Assembly: GCA_030765065.1 (NCBI GenBank)
Contig: CM060985.1
Span: forward strand, 5,270,001 to 5,334,000
Direction: 5' to 3'
Source: Deroplatys truncata
Lineage: Eukaryota > Arthropoda > Insecta > Mantodea > Mantidae
Length of the DNA: 64,000 nucleotides
A program made the position numbers and the translations under genes. Shown here piece by piece: positions 61,861 through 64,000 of this stretch. Position 1 is the stretch's first letter; each line of letters starts with the position of its first letter. The notes below the pieces were generated by a model. It had not been told where the DNA came from. It was given only the letters and a program-made list of their open reading frames with translations, and did no database searches.

Positions 61861-62581
61861 GTTAGAACTCTTCTATTTGATTTCGGTTTCTTCCATTTGA
61901 ATCCTAAATCTTTAATAATTTTTTTGAGATTTGTAGCACCACCATGAAAGTTTCTGCTGTCTTTCAGCTGGATGAGCAATCTGCTTATTGTTAGCACAGT
62001 TTTTTCTTCCACATAGGAATTGTGAATCGTGCGCCGAATGACGCATTCGAAATCGTCTATTTCTGTAATAGTTTAGGAACCTTATGTTTCTTCCCAGGTG
62101 TGTCAAATGGTACTCTTTCATCCATATGTTTTTTCTCTTATCTTTGAGAACTCTGGAAACGGTACTCGGTGAAACACCAGTTGCTTTGACTACTCTTTCT
62201 TTCACCCTCTTAAGGCTTTTGTGGAACTCGGATGAACATAAAATTTCTTCCTTCATCTCTGCTTCCTGCTTCATGAAGTCGATGGCATTTGCAATTATTT
62301 CCCTACTTTGACTATGTAACACCTTACCACTTAACTTTGTAAACATAGGAGCCATGGTTATAAATATAACAAATATAAAATAAGTACTATTTAGATACTG
62401 CTGCTCTCTTTAAAATTACAACCAGATGCAGACACTTTCTATGCAGACTGTATGTGTTACGCACTGTGAGTAAGCAAAGGTGTTATATCGCTTTCGTTGA
62501 TAAAGCTAAACATAAACCATTCCTAGGCTCGGCAGCTGGGATGCCAATCAAGGTCACGATTCCAGAAGTTTTGCGCCAGTA

Positions 62582-64000
62582 ATACATACATACACATACA
62601 TACATACACTCACACATACATTCACATACATACACTCACATACATACACTCACATACACACATATCCTCACATACAGACATACACACATACATATATACA
62701 CTCACACATACATACATACATACATACATACACACATACATATATACACTCACATACAGACATACTCACATACACACATACACACATATCCTCACATACA
62801 GACATACACACATACATATATACACTCACACATACATACATACATACACATACATATATACACTCACATACAGACATACACACATACATATATACACTCA
62901 CACATACATACATACATACACATACATATATACACTCACATACAGACATGCATATATACACTCACACACATATACATACACTCACATACACACATATCCT
63001 CATTATACAGTCATACATATACACATACATATATACACTCACACATACATACATATACATACATTCACAGACATACATATATACACATACATATATACTC
63101 ACACATACATACATATACGTACACTCACATACACACATATCCTCACATACAGACATACATATATACACATGCATATATACACTCTCACATACATATATAC
63201 ACTCACACATACATATACATACACTCACAGACATAAATATATACACATACATATATACACTCACACATACATACATATACGTACACTCACATACACACAT
63301 ATCCTCACATACAGACATACATATATACACATACATATATACACTCACACATACATACACATACATACCCTCACATACACACATATCCTCACATACAGAC
63401 ATACATACACTCACATACATACATATACATACACTCACATACACACATATCCTCACATACAGACATACATACATACACTCACATACATACACATACATAC
63501 CCTCACATACACACATATCCTCACATACAGACATACATACATACACTCACATACATACACATACATACCCTCACATACACACATATCCTCACATACAGAC
63601 ATACATACATACACTCACATACATACATATACATACACTCACATACACACATATCCTCACATACAGACATACATATATACACTCACATACATACATATCC
63701 TCACATACAGACATACATACATGTATACACATACATGCATACCCTCACATACAGACATATATACATACATTCACACATACATACATATACCAATACATAC
63801 ACATACATACACACAAACATGCATACCCTCACATACAGACATACATATATACATTCACACATACATACTCACATACACACATATCCTCACATACACACAT
63901 ACATATATACACATAGATATATACAACTCACACATACATACACATACATACCTTCACATACACACATATATATACACTCACATACACACATATCCTCACA
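62582..64000. repeat. ACATAC-type satellite, right part, continuing past the window
   Basis: Composite array of CATACATACA, ACTCACATACAGACATACA and ATATATACACA motifs with a recurrent CACACATATCCTCACATAC. Between about 63380 and 63720 that motif recurs every 64-68 bp (63387, 63451, 63519, 63587, 63655), a minisatellite-like higher-order unit. Frames of 322 codons (plus) and 194 codons (minus) across it are simple-repeat translations rich in His/Tyr/Thr or Cys/Val/Met and are not genes. Confidence 0.95.

Larger units (their letters stand above)
60698..62355 (-). pseudogene. DDE transposase of the TA-flanked transposon, inactivated
   Basis: Translation starts at ATG 62355. Residues 55-72 hold a helix-turn-helix (GVSPSTVSRVLKDKR). 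After a frameshift near 61935 comes GFKWKKPKSNRRVL. Beyond the SINE insertion are the first catalytic aspartate (DESYIHSSHT; codon 61576-61578) and the second (VIDNAS; codon 61308-61310). The third acid, in NPIELIWADIKKW (codon 61055-61057), lies in yet another frame, about 83 residues after the second. The C-terminus is an acidic tail (AESSDSSDDG) ending near 60698. Lesions seen are a TGA near 61356, at least three frameshifts, a TAA after the catalytic glutamate region, and the SINE interruption. The domains match the DDE_3-type endonuclease of IS630/Tc1-mariner elements. The wide second spacing recalls the group called DD82E (Sailor), which is recalled and not verified. Confidence 0.82.
60519..62579 (-). 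mobile_element. IS630/Tc1-mariner-type transposon inserted in the satellite
   Basis: A 2,061-bp element with imperfect terminal inverted repeats. The left end is CTGGGGCAACGGTTCT (60519-60534) and the right end is AGAAGTTTTGCGCCAG (62564-62579). The similarity runs about 25 bp inwards, to CGTGA on the left and its complement on the right. It is flanked by TA at 60517-60518 and 62580-62581, the target duplication of this superfamily, and by the same ACATAC satellite on both sides. It carries a transposase pseudogene on the minus strand and a nested SINE. Ends, orientation and gene agree, so the call is well supported. The copy is defective. Confidence 0.88.

Noticed and set aside
62948-63916. 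322-codon His/Tyr/Thr-rich frame and the Cys/Val-rich frame opposite it
   Set aside because: Both are translations of the ACATAC-type simple repeat. The absence of stops is a consequence of repeat composition.

Overview
This window is eukaryotic, repeat-dominated, non-genic DNA, most likely from an arthropod and plausibly a large-genome insect. The evidence is a decayed mariner-family transposase, a decayed insect-type IS630/Tc1-mariner transposon with TA target duplications, several tRNA-derived SINEs (two with clear target-site duplications), and very long tandem arrays. I see no intact protein-coding gene, no convincing functional tRNA or rRNA gene, and nothing bacterial (no operons or CRISPR). 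The species cannot be fixed from the sequence alone.

Layout. Positions 1-663 hold the N-terminal half of a broken mariner transposase, minus strand, cut by the window edge. Positions 664-14580 are an A+T-rich transposon graveyard. It contains a 35-bp near-perfect palindrome (837-871), at least nine diverged copies of one dispersed repeat family in both orientations, a large fold-back (inverted-repeat) element at about 3618-5030 whose right arm has grown into a 152-bp tandem array, two copies of a tRNA-derived SINE (5347-5610 minus, 12138-12522 plus), a second tRNA-derived SINE near 6812-7013, and two fragments of a third in opposite orientations (9458-9521 and 10084-10120).

Positions 14581-58855 are one uninterrupted, single-orientation array of a 79-bp unit: about 44.3 kb and about 560 copies. 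It has two main spacer subtypes, sporadic short units (75 or 77 bp) and clear higher-order structure. That structure includes a tandem 1.74/1.82-kb duplication near 15.1-18.7 kb, a duplication of about 6.2-6.5 kb joining 21.2-26.9 kb to 27.4-33.3 kb, and nested copies of marker blocks in 41.7-58.8 kb. Because 79 is not a multiple of 3 and one frame carries a recurrent stop, the many open frames on the minus strand are artefacts of periodicity. Some blocks have lost that stop, which gives frames of up to 413 codons.

Positions 58856-64000 are the right flank: a possible SINE with a tRNA-like segment, a CT microsatellite, low-information DNA, and then an ACATAC-type satellite split by a 2,061-bp TA-flanked transposon (60519-62579). 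The transposase of that element is a pseudogene, with remnants of all three catalytic acidic residues at an unusually wide spacing (about 83 residues between the second and third), and a tRNA-derived SINE lies inside it. The satellite then runs off the window.

The most noteworthy items are the 44-kb minisatellite with its nested duplication history, the fold-back element with one tandemly amplified arm, and the transposon that split a satellite. I found no candidate for a new multi-gene system.
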